Assembly: GCA_034086705.1 (NCBI GenBank)
Contig: JAXDZV010000077.1
Location: 1 to 8,986 of the forward strand
Length of the DNA: 8,986 nucleotides
Reading direction: 5' to 3'
Source: UMGS1225 sp034086705
GTDB lineage: Bacteria > Bacillota > Clostridia > Oscillospirales > CAG-272
Below the pieces are notes generated by a model. It saw nothing but the letters and a program-made list of their open reading frames with translations, was not told the origin of the DNA and did not search any database. The stretch's first letter is position 1. Every line of letters begins with the position of its first letter. A program made the position numbers and the translations under genes. Positions 6,280 to 8,986 of the stretch are shown here, piece after piece.

Positions 6280-8442
6280 ATGAAACCAAGCGAACTGTTT
6301 TATAACGCACCTGCGCGTGATTGGAACGAGGCCAATCCGATCGGAAACGGACGGCTCGGCGCGATGCTTTTCGGGGGAAGAGATACCGAACATATACAGC
6401 TCAATGAGGAGAGTATATGGTCCGGTGTTCGAGAAGATCGATGCAATCCTGATGCATTGCGCAGCATTGCCAAAATTCGTGAGCTGATGTTTTCCGGCGA
6501 TGTACGTGCAGCAGAAGAACTGACTGTTCAGGCTTGCTCGGGGAATCCCGCTGAGGGAGGAATTTATCAAACTGCCGGAGATTTGTATTTTCGATTCGTA
6601 TCCGCACCTGCCAAACAAGAAAGCTATCGCCGTGTTTTGGACCTGAGCAATGCTGTCTGGCGTGTGGAGAGCGAAATGGAGCGCACGGCATTTGCCAGTG
6701 CGGTGGATGATGTGTTGGTATACCGCATTACATCGCAGGTGCCTGTAACGCTCAGTGCATATTGGGAGCGCGGATTTTTCAGCGCGCAGACTACACAAGC
6801 AGCATCGAATACGCTCCTGTTTCATGGCGGAGACGATATTCGTTTTACGGTTGCCGTACGAGCGCTGGCAGAGGGAGCGAATGCCACTGTTGGTGTCATT
6901 GGAGATCAGCTGCAGATTCAAAATGCTTCTTGTATTACTTTTTTGATTACAATCTTTACAACATTTCGTTGCGCGGATCCGGATGCGGCCTGCCTCACCG
7001 CCTTACAACGCGCCTCTGCCATTTCTTTTGCGGAGCTTATCAGCAGACACACACAAGAGTATCGGGCGCTGTTTGACCGCTGCACGCTTACGCTGTCTGA
7101 TGCGGATAACGATATTCCCACGGATCTTCGGCGTGCAAACTATGCACAAACAGATGATCCGTTACTGGCCGCACAGTATTTTGCATTTGCGCGTTACTTG
7201 ATGATCAGTGCGAGCCGTCCGGGAACACTGCCGATGAATTTGCAGGGCATCTGGAACGCGGCGATGATCCCAGATTGGGGCAGTCGGTATACTATCAATA
7301 TCAATACGCAAATGAATTACTGGATTGCCGAGGTAACAAACCTGGCGCCATGTCACGAACCGCTGTTTGCGTGGATGTTGGACTACATGCTGGAAAACGG
7401 GCGGCGTACGGCGCAGGAAATGTACGGCTGCCGCGGTTTTGTGGCACACCATAACTCCGACTTATACGGAGATGCGGCACCGATGAGTAGATGGATTCCT
7501 GGCTCTTATTGGGTTATGGGAGGCGCATGGCTGTGCTTGCACATGTGGGAGCATTATGTTTATGCACCGGATCGTGCATTTTTGGAACGGGTTTATCCCA
7601 TGCTGCATGACGCGGCGCTGTTTTTCTTGGATTTTATGCAAATAGATGCAAACGGGTATGCGGTTGTGTGTCCGTCGGTTTCTCCCGAAAACTACTATTA
7701 TTTGCCTTCCGGCGAAGTTGCAAGTATGTCATGCGGGTGTACAATGGATTATGAAATCCTGTTAGATTTGTTTGATGCAGTGAAGCAGGCGGCGACCATC
7801 CTCTCAAAAGATGCGGACTTTGTGCAGGAACTGGATGTGCTGGCTGCAAAATTTCCGCCGTTTCGTGAGAGTCGTTATGGAACGCTGTGCGAATGGAACG
7901 AAGATTTCATGGAAGAGGCGCCCGGCCATCGGCACACATCGCATTTGTTTGCTTTGTATCCCTCTGCGCGAATTAACCGGGAAACACCTGCCCTTTTTTC
8001 TTTGGCACGGGCCACCATTGAACGCCGTTTGGCGCACGGCGGTGGACAAACCGGTTGGAGTCTTGCATGGCTGCTTTGCATGTGGGCGCGTTTAGGGGAC
8101 GGTAAAGAAATTCAAAAATGGCTGCGTACGCTGTTTGAACGTTCCACGGCGAATAACCTATTTGATTTGCATCCTCCGTTTCAAATTGACGGAAATTTCG
8201 GTGCAGCAGCTGCAATTGCAGAGTGCCTGATGCAAAGTCACGGCGGTAAAATTATACTGTTGCCTGCGTTGCCGCCAGCCTGGAAAAAAGGCAGTGTAAC
8301 CGGTTTGCGTGCCCGCGGTGGCTATACGGTCAGTCTTTCCTGGGAAGACGGTTTGCTTCGGGATTGGAAAATCGAAGGAGAAACGGACATTTCCATAGAA
8401 TATAACGGCCACAGCCTGCCGATGTGTGCGCCGGTAGTTTGA
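6280..8442 (+). CDS. Glycoside hydrolase family 95 protein, probable alpha-L-fucosidase
   Basis: This 720-residue protein resembles GH95 enzymes, inverting hydrolases that mostly release alpha-1,2-linked L-fucose from milk, mucin or plant glycans; some members act on alpha-L-galactose. The N-terminal domain opens with the typical W-x-E-A-x-P-I-G-N-G-R-L-G-A-M (15-29) and LNEESIWSG (41-49). The (alpha/alpha)6 catalytic region holds RPGTLPMNLQGIWN (313-326), NINTQMNYW (340-348) whose N340 and N342 probably match the catalytic asparagines, CPSVSPEN (464-471) with E470 as tentative acid, HRHTSHLFALYP (550-561) and QIDGNFGAAAAI (635-646) with D637. It is slightly shorter than many members. There is no signal peptide, so the enzyme should be cytoplasmic and need imported substrate. 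The ATG at 6280 has AAGGAG six bases upstream; an earlier in-frame ATG at 6220 lies in the promoter. Its 3' end is 38 bp from the IS end. Confidence 0.92.
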   Translation: MKPSELFYNAPARDWNEANPIGNGRLGAMLFGGRDTEHIQLNEESIWSGVREDRCNPDALRSIAKIRELMFSGDVRAAEELTVQACSGNPAEGGIYQTAGDLYFRFVSAPAKQESYRRVLDLSNAVWRVESEMERTAFASAVDDVLVYRITSQVPVTLSAYWERGFFSAQTTQAASNTLLFHGGDDIRFTVAVRALAEGANATVGVIGDQLQIQNASCITFLITIFTTFRCADPDAACLTALQRASAISFAELISRHTQEYRALFDRCTLTLSDADNDIPTDLRRANYAQTDDPLLAAQYFAFARYLMISASRPGTLPMNLQGIWNAAMIPDWGSRYTININTQMNYWIAEVTNLAPCHEPLFAWMLDYMLENGRRTAQEMYGCRGFVAHHNSDLYGDAAPMSRWIPGSYWVMGGAWLCLHMWEHYVYAPDRAFLERVYPMLHDAALFFLDFMQIDANGYAVVCPSVSPENYYYLPSGEVASMSCGCTMDYEILLDLFDAVKQAATILSKDADFVQELDVLAAKFPPFRESRYGTLCEWNEDFMEEAPGHRHTSHLFALYPSARINRETPALFSLARATIERRLAHGGGQTGWSLAWLLCMWARLGDGKEIQKWLRTLFERSTANNLFDLHPPFQIDGNFGAAAAIAECLMQSHGGKIILLPALPPAWKKGSVTGLRARGGYTVSLSWEDGLLRDWKIEGETDISIEYNGHSLPMCAPVV

Positions 8443-8453
8443 AGATTTTCGGT

Positions 8454-8468
8454 AAAAAAGCCGGCTTC
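8454..8468 (+). other. Possible left half of a terminator, cut near the IS end
   Basis: Directly after the fucosidase gene the sequence reads AAAAAAGCCGGCTTCG (8454-8469). This looks like an A-rich ascending arm, a GC-rich stem and a TTCG tetraloop, but the expected GCCGGC-T-run arm is absent and the IS repeat starts about a dozen bases later. A complete terminator could have been lost by an IS-associated deletion. The self-complementary AAGCCGGCTT (8458-8467) alone is too short to be a good terminator. Confidence 0.3.
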
Positions 8469-8482
8469 GCGTAAATGATATG

Positions 8483-8509
8483 CCCCCTGTCAAGTAGACA
8501 GGTAAAATA
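8483..8509 (+). repeat. Right terminal inverted repeat (IRR) of the IS
   Basis: Read inward on the plus strand this is CCCCCTGTCAAGTAG followed by ACAGGTAAAATA, preceded by TG at 8481-8482 as is usual for IS3-family ends. It matches the repeat at 127-153 in 19 of 27 positions. It also contains the small palindrome CTGTC-AAGTA-GACAG (8487-8501). Confidence 0.7.
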
Positions 8510-8530
8510 TCTAAAATGAGTGCTTGGTGA

Positions 8531-8560
8531 ATGACCATACTTCGTATGAGGTATGGTCAT
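8531..8560. repeat. Hairpin near the right IS end, 10-bp perfect stem
   Basis: ATGACCATAC (8531-8540) pairs perfectly with GTATGGTCAT (8551-8560) across a 10-base loop. In the plus direction it is followed by TTTT, so it might act as a weak terminator for transcripts leaving the fucosidase gene. In the transposase direction there is no T-run. CATAC can alternatively pair with a nearer GTATG inside the loop (8544-8548). Confidence 0.6.
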
Positions 8561-8584
8561 TTTCTATGCACACCATTTCTCTTT

Positions 8585-8986
8585 CTATTTTTTTATTCGT
8601 TTATTTTCTGGAATAGGATATTTAGCTGGTACCTCTGATGCCATTGCTTCTGTTCTTATTTCCAAAGGTGTTTTGTTATTAAAGCGTTCTTGGCTCCGTT
8701 CTTCCCTATAAAAGCGAATATAATCCTTTATTGCAAATCTCAATGATTCTTCGTCTATTATTTCATACATAAGTGTTTCTTTTGAAGAAATTCCGTATTT
8801 TGCAGCAATAGTTCTTAAACTTCCTTTTCCTTCAATATAATCTTTTACCGCAGAAATCTTATCAGATGATAAATAAACTTTGTTTCCAACAGTAGATAAA
8901 AAGGCATCTGCTCCATCTTCGAGATATCTTGGAATCCAATCGTCGATTATAGACTTTCCATTTTTATAATGAATACCATACTTATT
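8585..8986 (-). pseudogene. OrfA-OrfB fusion remnant of an IS3-family transposase (partial, open at the right edge)
   Basis: The frame is open from 8986 to a stop at 8585 (133 residues visible). The first half looks like OrfA: WIPRYLEDGADAF ends a first helix-turn-helix, and KISAVKDYIEGKGSLRTIAA with KYGISSKE begins a second one, the two-motif arrangement of IS150-type OrfA. Without a frame change it passes into LRFAIKDYIRFYREERSQER and KTPLEIRTEA, the hallmark C-terminal tail of OrfB just after the catalytic glutamate of the DDE domain. Everything between, including all catalytic residues, is missing, so I call it a deletion product. The internal ATG at 8770 has no good ribosome binding site and is unlikely to be a true start. 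If expressed, the product might bind the IS ends without catalysing transposition; that is inference. Confidence 0.7.

Larger units (their letters stand above)
8481..8986 (-). mobile_element. Internally deleted IS3-family (IS150-like) element, 3' part with right terminal repeat
   Basis: The right terminal repeat begins with TG at 8481. A hairpin at 8531-8560 and a minus-strand reading frame ending at 8585 follow. The base composition is clearly more AT-rich than the host genes. The frame joins OrfA-type DNA-binding sequence directly to the tail of OrfB, so the catalytic segment is gone and this copy cannot transpose without a helper. The 5' end of the element lies beyond the window. It has the same orientation as the element at the left edge. 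Confidence 0.75.

Noticed and set aside
6178..6921. Long minus-strand open frame (247 codons) opposite the fucosidase gene
   Set aside because: It lies wholly opposite the start of a clearly recognised GH95 gene, has no ribosome binding site of note, and its translation resembles no family. It is a shadow frame.
1..8986. CRISPR array, tRNA, rRNA, phage attachment site or replication origin
   Set aside because: I looked for regularly spaced repeats, tRNA-like cloverleaf ends, conserved rRNA blocks and DnaA-box clusters and saw none.

Overview
The window looks like chromosomal DNA of an endospore-forming Clostridia member (Bacillota). The firmest pointer is a full-length spoIVA gene, which belongs to the core sporulation set. 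Strong Gram-positive ribosome binding sites, sigma-A-type promoters, a lipoprotein solute-binding protein of clostridial style and a GH95 alpha-L-fucosidase also fit a gut-dwelling, glycan-using anaerobe such as Oscillospirales. The family-level placement is inference.

Layout. Both edges lie inside copies or remnants of AT-rich IS3-family (IS150-like) insertion sequences in the same (minus) orientation. The left edge (1 to about 155) carries the first 18 codons of orfA, a leader hairpin and one terminal inverted repeat. The right edge (about 8481 to 8986) carries the other terminal repeat, a hairpin, and a reading frame in which an OrfA-type helix-turn-helix runs straight into the C-terminal tail of OrfB. 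The catalytic core is missing, so this is an internally deleted element. Six intact genes lie between. On the minus strand, an M15B D,D-carboxypeptidase (VanY/DacB type, 2121 to 1156) is followed by a YegS/DgkB-type lipid kinase (1069 to 176), which has its own promoter with a palindrome over the -10. On the plus strand and divergent from these, uppP (2331-3179) overlaps by 4 bp an orphan solute-binding lipoprotein (3176-4612), closed by a clear intrinsic terminator. spoIVA (4703-6181) follows with a candidate sigma-E promoter, then a cytoplasmic-looking GH95 fucosidase (6280-8442) with a perfect-consensus sigma-A promoter.

How they fit together. The two minus-strand genes and uppP all act at the cell envelope: peptidoglycan stem-peptide trimming, lipid phosphorylation and recycling of the undecaprenyl carrier. 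The lipoprotein and the fucosidase suggest uptake and intracellular breakdown of fucosylated oligosaccharides, but no permease or ATPase is present and they are in separate transcription units. I did not find a convincing previously undescribed multi-gene system. The most unusual features are the OrfA-OrfB fusion remnant, the palindromic operator candidate, the uppP-lipoprotein coupling, and what looks like a terminator cut off next to the right IS end.
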